A stretch of DNA of 64,000 nucleotides from JBLZUR01 sp048565625 (GCF_048565625.1 NZ_JBLZUR010000002.1:3286001-3350000); one strand, 5' to 3'. Counted from the stretch's first letter, positions 28,095-36,744 are shown. Notes: generated by a model not told the origin, from the letters alone. Numbers and translations are program-made.

Positions 28095-28844
28095 ATGCGC
28101 ACTGGCGTGATCGCGAAGAAGATGGGGATGACCCGTCTGTTTCAGGACGATGGTCGGCATGTGCCGGTGACCGTTCTGCAGCTGGACGGTCTCCAGGTCG
28201 TCGCCCGCAAGGAAGCCGGCACGGATGGCTATGTCGCCGTTCAGCTTGGCGCGGGAACCGCGAAGGTCAAGAATGTCGCCAAGCCGCAGCGCGGCCATTT
28301 CGGCAAGGCCGAGGTGGAGCCCAAGGCTTACGTGGCCGAATTCCGCGTCGCCGAGGATGCGCTCCTCGATGTCGGCGCCGAGATCTCGGCCGATCATTTC
28401 GTCGCCGGCCAGTTTGTCGATATCCAGGGTCGTACCCAGGGTAAGGGCTTCGCGGGCGGTATGAAGCGCTGGGGCTTCGGCGGTCTGCGCGCCACCCACG
28501 GCGTCTCCGTCTCGCACCGTTCGCTCGGTTCGACCGGTCAGCGCCAGGATCCGGGCAAGGTCTTCAAGAACAAGAAGATGGCCGGCCACATGGGTGACAA
28601 GAACCGCACCCAGCAGAACCTCGAAATCGTCTCGACCGATGTCGAGCGCGGCCTGATTTTCGTCAAGGGCTCGGTGCCCGGTTCGAAGGGCGGCTGGCTG
28701 CTCGTCAAGGACTCCGTCAAGGTCGCCCGCCCGGCGGACGCGCCTTATCCGGCCGGCCTGAAGGCCGCCAACACCAACGCGCCCGCCGAGACGCCTGCCG
28801 ACGACGTCGCAGCGCCGGAAGCGACCGAAGGCCAGGAGGGCTGA
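28095..28844 (+). CDS. rplC: 50S ribosomal protein L3
   Basis: L3 (uL3) helps form the peptidyl-transferase centre. The 249-residue protein starts MRTGVIAKKMGMTRLFQDDG and has the loop region FAGGMKRWGFGGLRATHGVS and TGQRQDPGKVFKNKKMAGHMG (cited in part). The last 35 residues are an Ala/Glu-rich tail. The upstream open frame is leader sequence, not coding. rplD follows after 2 bp. Confidence 0.97.
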   Translation: MRTGVIAKKMGMTRLFQDDGRHVPVTVLQLDGLQVVARKEAGTDGYVAVQLGAGTAKVKNVAKPQRGHFGKAEVEPKAYVAEFRVAEDALLDVGAEISADHFVAGQFVDIQGRTQGKGFAGGMKRWGFGGLRATHGVSVSHRSLGSTGQRQDPGKVFKNKKMAGHMGDKNRTQQNLEIVSTDVERGLIFVKGSVPGSKGGWLLVKDSVKVARPADAPYPAGLKAANTNAPAETPADDVAAPEATEGQEG

Positions 28845-28846
28845 TC

Positions 28847-29473
28847 ATGAAGGTCAACGTGACCACCCTCGACGCCGGCGCCGCTGGTGATATCGAGCTC
28901 AACGACGAGATCTTCGGTCTCGAGCCGCGTGCCGACATCCTGCACCGCGTCGTCACTTGGCAGCTTGAGAAGCGTCGCGGCACCGCCCGCGGCACTCGCG
29001 AGCGTGCCGATGTCGCGCGGTCGGGCAAGAAGCTCGGAAACCAGAAGGGCGGCGGTTCCGCCCGTCACGGCGATCGCCGCGCCCCCGTCTTCATCGGCGG
29101 TGGTAAGGCGCACGGCGCCCGCGTCCGCGACTTCAACCCCGGCCTGAACAAGAAGGTTCGCGCTTTGGGCCTGAAGATGGCGCTGTCGTCGAAGGTCAAG
29201 GACGGTTCGCTGATCGTCCTCGACGGTCTCGACGTCGCGGAAGGCAAGACCAAGACCCTGGTCGGTCAGCTCAAGTCGCTCGGCTTCGGCAAGAAGGCGC
29301 TGGTGATCGACGGCGACGCCCTGAACGTCAGCTTCGCGCGGGCGTCCGGCAACATCGTCGGGCTCAACCTGATGCCGGCGGTCGGTGCCAACGTCTACGA
29401 CATCCTGAAGCATGACACGCTGGTGCTGACCCGCGCCGCTGTCGAGAAGCTGGAGGCCCGCTTCAATGGCTAA
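28847..29473 (+). CDS. rplD: 50S ribosomal protein L4
   Basis: L4 (uL4) lines the exit tunnel and in enterobacteria represses the S10 operon. The 208 residues include WQLEKRRGTARGTRERADV, GGGSARHGDRRAPVFIGGG and ALGLKMALSSKVKDG. The tunnel loop is intact. It overlaps rplW by 8 nt, so translation is coupled. Given the structured leader before rplC, L4 is the natural candidate for a feedback regulator. Confidence 0.97.
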   Translation: MKVNVTTLDAGAAGDIELNDEIFGLEPRADILHRVVTWQLEKRRGTARGTRERADVARSGKKLGNQKGGGSARHGDRRAPVFIGGGKAHGARVRDFNPGLNKKVRALGLKMALSSKVKDGSLIVLDGLDVAEGKTKTLVGQLKSLGFGKKALVIDGDALNVSFARASGNIVGLNLMPAVGANVYDILKHDTLVLTRAAVEKLEARFNG

Positions 29474-29777
29474 GGCGAGCAAGAGCACGGACATCCGGCA
29501 CTACGACGTGGTGCTGGCGCCGCACATCACCGAGAAGTCGACCCTGGTCTCCGACCAGAACGCCGTCGTCTTCAAGGTTGCCAAGGACGCGACCAAGCCG
29601 GAGATCAAGGCGGCGGTCGAGGCGCTGTTCAGCGTCAAGGTGACCGGCGTCAACACGATCGTCCAGAAGGGCAAGACGAAGCGCTGGAAGGGTGTCCCCT
29701 ACAAGCGTTCCGACGTGAAGAAGGCGATCGTGACGCTGGCCGATGGCCAGTCCATCGACGTGACGACGGGAATCTAA
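29466..29777 (+). CDS. rplW: 50S ribosomal protein L23
   Basis: L23 (uL23) sits at the tunnel exit and docks trigger factor and SRP. The 103-residue protein has YDVVLAPHITEKSTLVSD and VNTIVQKGKTKRWKGVPYKR. It begins inside the rplD 3' end and is followed after 3 bp by rplB. Confidence 0.97.
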   Translation: MAKASKSTDIRHYDVVLAPHITEKSTLVSDQNAVVFKVAKDATKPEIKAAVEALFSVKVTGVNTIVQKGKTKRWKGVPYKRSDVKKAIVTLADGQSIDVTTGI

Positions 29778-29780
29778 GTC

Positions 29781-30617
29781 ATGGCGCTGAAGCATTATAA
29801 CCCGACGAGCCCGGCCCGCCGCGGCCTGATCCTCGTCGACAAGTCGTCGCTGTGGAAGGGCAAGCCGGTCAAGGCGCTCGTCGAGGGCAAGCGCAAGTCG
29901 GGCGGCCGCAACAACCAGGGCCACGCGACCGCGCGCGGCATCGCGGGCGGCCATAAGCAGAAGTACCGCTATGTCGACTTCAAGCGTCGCAAGTGGGACG
30001 CGCCGGCCACCGTCGAGCGTCTGGAGTACGATCCCAACCGTTCGGCGTTCATCGCGCTGGTGAAGTACGAGGATGGCGAGCTCGCCTACATCCTCGCGCC
30101 GCAGCGTCTTTCGCCGGGCGACAGCGTCGTCTCCGGCAAGAAGACCGACGTGAAGCCGGGCAACGCCATGGAGATCGGCCAGATGCCGGTCGGCACCATC
30201 GTCCACAATGTGGAGATGAAGCCGGGCAAGGGCGGTCAGCTGGCGCGTGCGGCGGGCACCTACGTGCAGGTCGTCGGCCGCGACAAGGGCATGGTGATGG
30301 TTCGCCTGAACTCGGGCGAGCAGCGCTATATCCACGCGAACTGCATGGCGACGGTGGGTGCGGTGTCGAACCCCGACAACGCCAACCAGAACCTAGCAAA
30401 GGCCGGTCGCAACCGCTGGCTCGGCAAGCGTCCGCTCACCCGCGGCGTCGCCAAGAACCCGGTCGACCATCCGCACGGCGGTGGTGAAGGCCGCACCTCG
30501 GGCGGCCGTCATCCGGTCACCCCGTGGGGCAAGCCGACCAAGGGCGCGCGCACGCGGTCGAACAAGTCGACCGACAAGATGATCATCCGTTCGCGTCACG
30601 CGAAGAAGAAGAGGTAA
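29781..30617 (+). CDS. rplB: 50S ribosomal protein L2
   Basis: L2 (uL2) is required for subunit joining and peptidyl transfer. The 278 residues contain GGRNNQGHATARGIAGGHKQ, the KQKYRYVDFKR segment and the conserved C-terminal VDHPHGGGEGRTSGGRHPVTPWGKPTKG region (cited in part) with the key His. Ends with a Lys/Arg-rich tail. rpsS follows after 6 bp. Confidence 0.98.
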   Translation: MALKHYNPTSPARRGLILVDKSSLWKGKPVKALVEGKRKSGGRNNQGHATARGIAGGHKQKYRYVDFKRRKWDAPATVERLEYDPNRSAFIALVKYEDGELAYILAPQRLSPGDSVVSGKKTDVKPGNAMEIGQMPVGTIVHNVEMKPGKGGQLARAAGTYVQVVGRDKGMVMVRLNSGEQRYIHANCMATVGAVSNPDNANQNLAKAGRNRWLGKRPLTRGVAKNPVDHPHGGGEGRTSGGRHPVTPWGKPTKGARTRSNKSTDKMIIRSRHAKKKR

Positions 30618-30623
30618 CCCACG

Positions 30624-30899
30624 ATGGCTCGTTCCGTCTGGAAAGGTCCGTTCGTCGACCTGCACCTGCTGAAGAAGGCCGAGTCCGCACAGGACGGCGG
30701 CGCGCGTGGTGCGATCAAGACCTGGTCGCGTCGCTCGACCATTCTGCCGCAGTTCGTCGGCCTGACCTTCAACGTCTACAACGGCCGCAAGTTCGTGCCG
30801 GTGTCGGTCAATGAGGACATGGTCGGCATGAAGCTCGGCGAGTTCGCGCCGACCCGGTACTTCCCGGGTCACGCCGCCGACAAGAAGGGCAAGCGCTGA
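30624..30899 (+). CDS. rpsS: 30S ribosomal protein S19
   Basis: S19 (uS19) pairs with S13 in the 30S head near the A site. The 91 residues are typical: MARSVWKGPFVDLHLLKK, TWSRRSTILPQFVGLTF, GHAADKKGKR. Its TGA overlaps the rplV ATG by one base. Confidence 0.98.
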   Translation: MARSVWKGPFVDLHLLKKAESAQDGGARGAIKTWSRRSTILPQFVGLTFNVYNGRKFVPVSVNEDMVGMKLGEFAPTRYFPGHAADKKGKR

Positions 30900-31276
30900 T
30901 GTCGAAGCCAGCATCCCCCCGCAAGGTGGGCGACAAGGAAGCCCTTGCCGTCAACACCTCGGTCCGTGGCAGCCCGTACAAGCTCAATCTCGTCGCGGGC
31001 CTGATCCGCGGCAAGAAGGCCGGTGACGCGCTGAACATCCTGTCCTTCTCCAAGAAGGCGATGGCCGTGGACGTCCGCAAGGTGCTCGCCTCCGCGATCG
31101 CCAATGCCGAGAACAACCACAACCTGGATGTCGACGCGCTCGTCGTCCAGGAGGCTTCGGTCGGCAAGGCGATGGTGATGAAGCGTTTCGCCACCCGCGC
31201 GCGCGGCCGCTCGTCGCGGATCGTCAAGCCGTTCAGCCGCATCCGCGTCGTCGTGCGCGAGCAGGAAGAGGCGTAA
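30899..31276 (+). CDS. rplV: 50S ribosomal protein L22
   Basis: L22 (uL22) forms part of the tunnel constriction with L4. The 125-residue product has SPYKLNLVAGLIRGKKAGDALN, LASAIANAENNHNLDVDAL and the hairpin-loop region FATRARGRSSRIVKPFSRIRV (cited in part). The ATG at 30899 uses the last base of the rpsS stop codon. Confidence 0.97.
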   Translation: MSKPASPRKVGDKEALAVNTSVRGSPYKLNLVAGLIRGKKAGDALNILSFSKKAMAVDVRKVLASAIANAENNHNLDVDALVVQEASVGKAMVMKRFATRARGRSSRIVKPFSRIRVVVREQEEA

Positions 31277-31280
31277 GCTC

Positions 31281-31994
31281 ATGGGTCAGAAGTCAAACCC
31301 GATCGGCATGCGGTTGCAGATCAACCGCACCTGGGACAGCCGGTGGTACGCCGATGGTGCCGATTACGGCCGCCTGCTCCTTGAGGATCTGAAGATCCGC
31401 AAGCACATCATGAAGTCGCTGCCGCAGGCCGCGATCTCCAAGGTGGTGATCGAACGTCCGGCCAAGCTGTGCCGCATCTCCATCTATGCCGCGCGCCCCG
31501 GCGTGATCATCGGCAAGAAGGGCGCGGATATCGAGAAGCTGCGTTCCAAGCTGCGCCAGTTCACCTCTTCCGACGTGTCGCTGAACATCGTCGAGATCCG
31601 CAAGCCGGAGATCGACTCCCGCCTCGTCGCGCAGGGTGTCGCCGACCAGCTCGAACGTCGCATCGCCTTCCGCCGCGCCATGAAGCGGGCGGTGCAGTCG
31701 GCGCTGCGTCTCGGCGCGGAGGGTATCCGGATCACCTGCGCGGGCCGTCTCGGCGGCGCCGAGATCGCCCGCACCGAATGGTATCGTGAGGGCCGCGTGC
31801 CGCTCCACACGCTCCGCGCGAATGTCGACTATGCCGAGGCCGAGGCGCACACCGCCTATGGCGTCTGCGGCGTCAAGGTGTGGATCTTCAAGGGCGAGAT
31901 CCTGGGTCACGACCCGCTCGCCCAGGATCGTCTGATGATGGAGGCCCAGACCTCCGGCGTCCGCCCCGCGCGCGACGACGATCGCCGCCGCTGA
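31281..31994 (+). CDS. rpsC: 30S ribosomal protein S3
   Basis: S3 (uS3) lies at the mRNA entry site. The 237 residues show MGQKSNPIGMRLQINRTWDS, the KH domain GVIIGKKGADIEKLR and the C-terminal GRLGGAEIARTEWYREGRVPLHTLR (cited in part). It follows rplV by 4 bp; rplP starts 13 bp later. Confidence 0.98.
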   Translation: MGQKSNPIGMRLQINRTWDSRWYADGADYGRLLLEDLKIRKHIMKSLPQAAISKVVIERPAKLCRISIYAARPGVIIGKKGADIEKLRSKLRQFTSSDVSLNIVEIRKPEIDSRLVAQGVADQLERRIAFRRAMKRAVQSALRLGAEGIRITCAGRLGGAEIARTEWYREGRVPLHTLRANVDYAEAEAHTAYGVCGVKVWIFKGEILGHDPLAQDRLMMEAQTSGVRPARDDDRRR

Positions 31995-32007
31995 GGACTA
32001 GAGAACA

Positions 32008-32439
32008 ATGCTGCAACCGAAGCGCACAAAATTCCGCAAGGCCTTCAAGGGCCGCATCTCCGGCGACGCCAAGGGCGGCACCGCGCTGAACTTCGGCGCG
32101 TACGGCCTGAAGGCGATGGAGCCGGAGCGGATCACCGCCCGTCAGATCGAGGCGGCCCGCCGCGCGATCACGCGTCACATCAAGCGTCAGGGCCGTCTCT
32201 GGATCCGTATCTTCCCGGACCTGCCGGTCTCGTCGAAGCCGGCCGAAGTCCGCATGGGTTCCGGCAAGGGCGCGCCCGAGTTTTGGGTCGCCCGCGTGAA
32301 GCCGGGCCGCATCCTGTTCGAGCTGGACGGTGTGCCCGGCCCGATCGCCCGCGTTGCCTTCGAGCGTGCGGCTGAAAAGCTGCCGATCAAGGTGAAGGCC
32401 GTCGCCCGTCTGGGCGAATCGCTGCACGAGGCTGAGTAA
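32008..32439 (+). CDS. rplP: 50S ribosomal protein L16
   Basis: L16 (uL16) helps position A-site tRNA. The 143 residues include MLQPKRTKFRKAFKGRISG, ALNFGAYGLKAMEPERIT and MGSGKGAPEFWVARVKPGRI. rpmC follows with one intervening base. Confidence 0.97.
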   Translation: MLQPKRTKFRKAFKGRISGDAKGGTALNFGAYGLKAMEPERITARQIEAARRAITRHIKRQGRLWIRIFPDLPVSSKPAEVRMGSGKGAPEFWVARVKPGRILFELDGVPGPIARVAFERAAEKLPIKVKAVARLGESLHEAE

Positions 32440-32440
32440 G

Positions 32441-32644
32441 ATGGCGAAGATTGCTGATCTCAAGGCGAAGACCGACAGCCAGCTGTCCGACCAGCTCGTC
32501 GAGCTGAAGCGGGAGCAGTTCAACCTGCGCTTCCAGGCGGCCACCGGCCAGCTGGAGAAGCCGGCGCGCGTCCGCGAGGTGCGTCGCTCGATCGCGCAGA
32601 TCAAGACCCTCCAGACCGAGCGTTCGCGCTCGGCTCAGGCATAA
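32441..32644 (+). CDS. rpmC: 50S ribosomal protein L29
   Basis: L29 (uL29) lies beside L23 at the tunnel exit. The 67-residue helical protein has LVELKREQFNLRFQAATGQLE and VREVRRSIAQIKTL. It lies in the usual rplP-rpmC-rpsQ order. Confidence 0.96.
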   Translation: MAKIADLKAKTDSQLSDQLVELKREQFNLRFQAATGQLEKPARVREVRRSIAQIKTLQTERSRSAQA

Positions 32645-32655
32645 GGAAGCAGACG

Positions 32656-32919
32656 ATGCCGAAGCGCACGCTGACCGGAACCGTCGTCTCCGAAAAGGGC
32701 GACAAGACGATCGTGGTGCTTGTCGAGCGCCGGGTGGCTCACCCGCTCTATGGCAAGATCATCCGTCGTTCGAAGAAGTATCACGCTCATGACGAGGCGA
32801 ACGCCTATCATGAGGGCGAGACCGTCCGCATCGAAGAGTGCGCGCCGATCTCGAAGCTGAAGACGTGGAAGGTTGTGGGCAAGGTTGGCGGCGACGCCAC
32901 CGTGACCGCGGCCGCCTGA
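32656..32919 (+). CDS. rpsQ: 30S ribosomal protein S17
   Basis: S17 (uS17) binds the 5' domain of 16S rRNA. The 87-residue OB-fold protein shows MPKRTLTGTVVSEKGDKTIV, HPLYGKIIRRSKKYHAHDE and the motif IEECAPISKLKTWKVV. Fully typical. Confidence 0.97.
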   Translation: MPKRTLTGTVVSEKGDKTIVVLVERRVAHPLYGKIIRRSKKYHAHDEANAYHEGETVRIEECAPISKLKTWKVVGKVGGDATVTAAA

Positions 32920-32937
32920 GCTAGGAAGGTCTGACAC

Positions 32938-33309
32938 ATGATCCAGATGCAGACGAACCTCGATGTCGCTGACAACAGCGGCGCGAAGAGGGTGCAGTGC
33001 ATCAAGGTGCTGGGCGGCTCCAAGCGGCGCTTCGCGACCGTGGGCGACGTGATCGTCGTCTCGATCAAGGAAGCGGCGCCCAAGGGTCGCGTCAAGAAGG
33101 GCGACGTGCATCGTGCCGTGATCGTCCGCACCGCCAAGGACATTCACCGTGCGGACGGATCGACAATCCGTTTCGACGGCAATGCGGCGGTGCTGATCAA
33201 CAAGAATTCGGGCGAGCCAATCGGCACCCGTATCTTCGGCCCGGTGGTTCGCGAGCTCCGCGCCAAGAACCACATGAAGATCATTTCGCTCGCGCCCGAG
33301 GTGCTGTGA
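32938..33309 (+). CDS. rplN: 50S ribosomal protein L14
   Basis: L14 (uL14) lies at the intersubunit face. The 123-residue protein begins MIQMQTNLDVADNSGAKRVQ and contains GDVIVVSIKEAAPKGRVKKG and IFGPVVRELRAKNHMKIISLAPEVL (cited in part). rplX starts one base after its stop. Confidence 0.98.
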   Translation: MIQMQTNLDVADNSGAKRVQCIKVLGGSKRRFATVGDVIVVSIKEAAPKGRVKKGDVHRAVIVRTAKDIHRADGSTIRFDGNAAVLINKNSGEPIGTRIFGPVVRELRAKNHMKIISLAPEVL

Positions 33310-33310
33310 C

Positions 33311-33628
33311 ATGGCCGCTCTGAAGATCAAGAAGGGTGACAACGTCGTCGTCCTGTCCGGCAAGGACAAGGGCAAGACGGGCACCGTTACCAAGGCGTTC
33401 CCGAAGGAAGCCAAGGTGCTGGTGTCCGGCGTCAATGTCGCCACCCGTCATCGCAAGCCGACCCAGATGAACCCGCAGGGTGGTCTGGAAAAGTCGGAAG
33501 CGCCGCTGCACGTCTCGAAGGTTGCGCATGTGACCGCCGACGGCAAGCCGACGCGCGTCCGTTTCGAGGTCCAGGACGGCAAGAAGGTCCGCGTCGCCGT
33601 CAAGACCGGGGAGAAGATCGATGGCTGA
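33311..33628 (+). CDS. rplX: 50S ribosomal protein L24
   Basis: L24 (uL24) is an early assembly protein of 50S. The 105 residues include the KOW motif KIKKGDNVVVLSGKDKGKTG and HRKPTQMNPQGGLEKSEAPLH (cited in part). It overlaps rplE by 8 nt. Confidence 0.97.
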   Translation: MAALKIKKGDNVVVLSGKDKGKTGTVTKAFPKEAKVLVSGVNVATRHRKPTQMNPQGGLEKSEAPLHVSKVAHVTADGKPTRVRFEVQDGKKVRVAVKTGEKIDG

Positions 33629-34205
33629 TGCCTACACGCCCCGCCTGAAGAAGCTGTACGACGAGACCATCGCGCCCGCGATGATCGAGAAGTTCGGCTA
33701 CAAGAACAAGTTCGAGGTTCCGTTTCTCGAAAAGATCGTCCTGAACATGGGCGTCGGCGAAGCGACCCAGGACAAGAAGAAGGTCGAGCAGGCCGCGTCC
33801 GAGATGCAGCTGATCGCCGGTCAGAAGCCGGTGATCACCAAGGCCAAGAAGTCGATCGCGCAGTTCAAGCTGCGTGAAGGCATGCCGATCGGCTGCAAGG
33901 TGACGCTCCGTCGCGAGCGGATGTACGAGTTCCTCGACCGCTTCGTCACGATCGCGCTGCCGCGCGTCCGCGACTTCCGAGGTCTGAACCCGAAGTCCTT
34001 CGACGGCCGCGGCAACTACGCGACCGGCCTGAAGGAGCAGCTGATCTTCCCGGAGATCAGCTACGACAAGGTCGACAATATCCGTGGCATGGACGTGATC
34101 GTCGCGACCAGTGCCAAGACCGACGAGGAGGCGCGCGAGCTCCTCCGTCTGTTCGGCTTCCCGTTCCCTGTGGACGAGGCAGCTGAGCAGAAGAAAGCGG
34201 CGTAA
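33621..34205 (+). CDS. rplE: 50S ribosomal protein L5
   Basis: L5 (uL5) binds 5S rRNA and contacts P-site tRNA. The 194-residue protein has EKIVLNMGVGEATQDKK, LIAGQKPVITKAKKSIAQFKLREG (cited in part), and RDFRGLNPKSFDGRGNYA. It starts within the rplX 3' end. Confidence 0.98.
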   Translation: MADAYTPRLKKLYDETIAPAMIEKFGYKNKFEVPFLEKIVLNMGVGEATQDKKKVEQAASEMQLIAGQKPVITKAKKSIAQFKLREGMPIGCKVTLRRERMYEFLDRFVTIALPRVRDFRGLNPKSFDGRGNYATGLKEQLIFPEISYDKVDNIRGMDVIVATSAKTDEEARELLRLFGFPFPVDEAAEQKKAA

Positions 34206-34227
34206 GGTAGGAAAGAGAACTTAAGTC

Positions 34228-34533
34228 ATGGCGAAACTGAGTTCCATCAACAAGAACGAGCGTCGCAAGCAGCTCGTGAAGAAGTATGCGGGCAAGTATG
34301 CCGCGCTGAAGGCTAAGGCGAACGACGAGTCTCTCGACGAGACGGAGCGTCTGATCGCCCGCCTGAAGATGGCGGAGCTGCCGCGCAACGGCAATCCGAC
34401 CCGCATCCGCAACCGTTGCGAAGTCACGGGCCGTCCGCGCGCCTACTATCGCAAGTTCCGTCTCGCTCGCGTGATGCTGCGCGATCTTGCCAACAAAGGC
34501 ATGATCCCCGGCCTCACGAAGTCGAGCTGGTAA
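34228..34533 (+). CDS. rpsN: 30S ribosomal protein S14, zinc-free type
   Basis: S14 (uS14) helps assemble the 30S head. At 101 residues and with only one Cys (RNRCEVTGRPRAYYRKF) this is the long, zinc-independent form; the paired CxxC motifs of the short zinc form are absent. It follows rplE by 22 bp. Confidence 0.97.
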   Translation: MAKLSSINKNERRKQLVKKYAGKYAALKAKANDESLDETERLIARLKMAELPRNGNPTRIRNRCEVTGRPRAYYRKFRLARVMLRDLANKGMIPGLTKSSW

Positions 34534-34545
34534 GGAAGCACGAGA

Positions 34546-34941
34546 ATGGCTTTGACCGATCCCCTGGGTGATCTGCTCACCCGCATCCGCAACGGCCAGC
34601 GTGCGCGCAAGGACAGCGTGGTCACCCCCGCGTCCAAGCTGCGCGCCCGTGTGCTCGACGTGCTCCAGCGCGAAGGCTACATCCGCGGCTACAGCGACGA
34701 GGACGTCGCCGGCCATGCGGGCATCCGCATCGAGCTGAAGTATTTCGAGGGCCAGCCGGCGATCAAGCATGTCGCCCGCGTCTCGAAGCCGGGCCGCCGC
34801 ATCTATTCGGGCGCGCAGGATCTGCCGCGCGTCCGCAACGGCCTCGGCATCACCATCGTTTCCACGCCCAAGGGCGTTCTCTCCGACGCGGAAGCGCGCG
34901 AGCAGAATGTCGGCGGCGAGGTCCTCGCGGAGGTCTTCTGA
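34546..34941 (+). CDS. rpsH: 30S ribosomal protein S8
   Basis: S8 (uS8) binds the central domain of 16S rRNA and represses the spc operon in E. coli. The 131 residues show DPLGDLLTRIRNGQRARKDSV, the RPGRRIYSG-like SKPGRRIYSGAQDLPRV and a C-terminal ISTPKGVLSD-like STPKGVLSDAEAREQNVGGE. Its stop shares one base with the rplF ATG. Confidence 0.97.
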   Translation: MALTDPLGDLLTRIRNGQRARKDSVVTPASKLRARVLDVLQREGYIRGYSDEDVAGHAGIRIELKYFEGQPAIKHVARVSKPGRRIYSGAQDLPRVRNGLGITIVSTPKGVLSDAEAREQNVGGEVLAEVF

Positions 34942-35474
34942 TGAGCCGCATCGGTAAGAAGCCGGTCGCCGTGCCGGCGGGCGTCACCGCCTCGATCGAC
35001 AACGGTCAGCTTTCCGTGAAGGGGCCGAAGGGCACTCTCGCGATCAAGCTGGCGGACGACGTCAGCTATGCGGTCGAGGGCGGCAACGTCGTCGTCCAGC
35101 CGGCGAACGACACCAAGCGCGCCCGCGCCTTCTGGGGCATGCAGCGCACCCTGGTGCAGAACCTGGTCACCGGCGTGACGGAGGGTTTCACCAAGCAGCT
35201 CCAGATCACCGGCGTCGGCTATCGTGCAAACGCCCAGGGCAAGAAGCTGAAGCTTCAGCTCGGCTACAGCCACGACGTCGACATGGAGATCCCGGAGGGC
35301 CTGACGGTCGCGACGCCGGATCAGACCACGGTTAACATCACCGGCATCGACAAGCAGCTGGTCGGCCAGTTCGCCGCAGAGGTCCGCCGTTGGCGCAAGC
35401 CCGAGCCGTACAAGGGCAAGGGTATCAAGTACGCCGGCGAGTTCATCTTCCGTAAGGAAGGAAAGAAGAAGTAA
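34941..35474 (+). CDS. rplF: 50S ribosomal protein L6
   Basis: L6 (uL6) lies near the GTPase-associated centre. The 177-residue protein has MSRIGKKPVAVPAGVTASI, VKGPKGTLAIKL and the C-terminal GKGIKYAGEFIFRKEGKKK. Overlaps both neighbours by a single base (TGATG and TAATG junctions). Confidence 0.98.
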   Translation: MSRIGKKPVAVPAGVTASIDNGQLSVKGPKGTLAIKLADDVSYAVEGGNVVVQPANDTKRARAFWGMQRTLVQNLVTGVTEGFTKQLQITGVGYRANAQGKKLKLQLGYSHDVDMEIPEGLTVATPDQTTVNITGIDKQLVGQFAAEVRRWRKPEPYKGKGIKYAGEFIFRKEGKKK

Positions 35475-35827
35475 TGGCCAAGCTTTCTCTCTTTGCGAAG
35501 CGCCGCCAGCGCGTCCGCACGGCGCTGCGCGCCAAGGGCAGCACGCGTCCGCGCCTGTCGATCCATCGTTCGGGCCGTCACATCTACGCGCAGGTGATCG
35601 ACGACGCCGCCGGCACCACGGTCGCTTCGGCCTCGACGCTGGAGAAGGACGTCCGCGACGTGACCGGTGCCACCGCCGATGCCGCGACCAAGGTCGGCCA
35701 GCGGGTCGCCGAGCGTGCGAAGGCCGCCGGTGTCACCACGGTCGTGTTCGATCGTGGCGGCTTCCTCTTCCACGGCCGCGTCAAGGCGCTGGCCGAAGGT
35801 GCCCGCGAAGGCGGATTGGAGTTCTAA
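35474..35827 (+). CDS. rplR: 50S ribosomal protein L18
   Basis: L18 (uL18) binds 5S rRNA with L5. The 117 residues include RRQRVRTALRAKGSTRPRLS, HRSGRHIYAQVIDD and VVFDRGGFLFHGRVKALAEGAREGGLEF (cited in part). Directly abuts rpsE. Confidence 0.97.
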   Translation: MAKLSLFAKRRQRVRTALRAKGSTRPRLSIHRSGRHIYAQVIDDAAGTTVASASTLEKDVRDVTGATADAATKVGQRVAERAKAAGVTTVVFDRGGFLFHGRVKALAEGAREGGLEF

Positions 35828-36562
35828 ATGGCTGACGAAACCGAAATCCAGGCGACCGCGCCTGAGGCGGCTCCGCAGGAGCAGCAGGCTTTCACGCCGT
35901 CGGGTCCGGGCGGCCCCGGTGGCCGTGGCCCGCGTGGCGGCCGTGGTGGTGACCGCGGTGGTCGCGGCGGCCGTGACGGCAATCGGGGGCGTCGTGACGA
36001 TCGTCGTGGCAACCAGGATGATGGCGGGGAGGAGCTGATCGAAAAGCTCGTCCACATCAACCGCGTTTCGAAGACGGTGAAGGGCGGCAAGCGCTTCGGC
36101 TTCGCGGCGCTGGTTGTCGTCGGCGATGGTAAGGGCCGGTCGGGCTTCGGCCACGGCAAGGCACGCGAAGTGCCGGAGGCGATCTCGAAGGCGACCGCGT
36201 CCGCCAAGAAGGCGATGGTCCGCGTTCCGCTGAAGGAAGGCCGCACCCTGCACCATGACGGCAACGGCCATTTCGGCGCCGGCAAGGTGACGCTGCGTTC
36301 GGCCCCGGCCGGCACCGGCATCATCGCGGGCGGCCCGATGCGCGCGATCTTCGAAAGCCTGGGCGTCCACGACGTGGTCACCAAGTCGGTCGGCACGTCC
36401 AACCCCTACAACATGATCCGCGCGACCTTCGAGGCGCTGAAGGATCAGACCTCGCCGAAGTCGGTGGCGCAGCGTCGCGGCAAGAAGGTCGCGGATCTGC
36501 TCGGCCATAGCGGTGCGACCCAGGCGGAGGCGGAAGCCGCTGCCGAGGCGATCACGGAGTAA
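35828..36562 (+). CDS. rpsE: 30S ribosomal protein S5 with Arg/Gly-rich N-terminal extension
   Basis: S5 (uS5) works at the mRNA entry tunnel and in decoding accuracy. The core starts near residue 67 (EELIEKLVHINRVSKTVKGG) and ends normally with KSVAQRRGKKVADLLGHSGA. Ahead of it are about 66 extra residues: an acidic/Gln part, then repeated RGG/GGR units (GGPGGRGPRGGRGGDRGGRG, residues 33-52). E. coli S5 has 167 residues, this one 244. The extension resembles the RG-rich tail of eukaryotic uS5. It is in frame with a normal start directly after rplR. Confidence 0.97.
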   Translation: MADETEIQATAPEAAPQEQQAFTPSGPGGPGGRGPRGGRGGDRGGRGGRDGNRGRRDDRRGNQDDGGEELIEKLVHINRVSKTVKGGKRFGFAALVVVGDGKGRSGFGHGKAREVPEAISKATASAKKAMVRVPLKEGRTLHHDGNGHFGAGKVTLRSAPAGTGIIAGGPMRAIFESLGVHDVVTKSVGTSNPYNMIRATFEALKDQTSPKSVAQRRGKKVADLLGHSGATQAEAEAAAEAITE

Positions 36563-36567
36563 TTGAG

Positions 36568-36744
36568 ATGGCCACCATCAAGGTCACCCAGATCGGCTCG
36601 CCGATCCGCCGCGAGCCGAGCCAGCGCCAGACGCTGGTCGGCCTCGGCCTCAACAAGATGCACCGCACCCGCGAGCTGGAGGATACTCCCGAGGTCCGCG
36701 GCATGATCAAGAAGGTGCAGCATATGGTGCGGGTCGAGGACTAA
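36568..36744 (+). CDS. rpmD: 50S ribosomal protein L30
   Basis: A 58-residue gene read directly from the sequence: MATIKVTQIGSPIRREPSQR, TLVGLGLNKMHRTRELEDTP and GMIKKVQHMVRVED. L30 (uL30) is a small 50S protein found in its standard place between rpsE and rplO. The start follows rpsE by 5 bp. Confidence 0.97.
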   Translation: MATIKVTQIGSPIRREPSQRQTLVGLGLNKMHRTRELEDTPEVRGMIKKVQHMVRVED

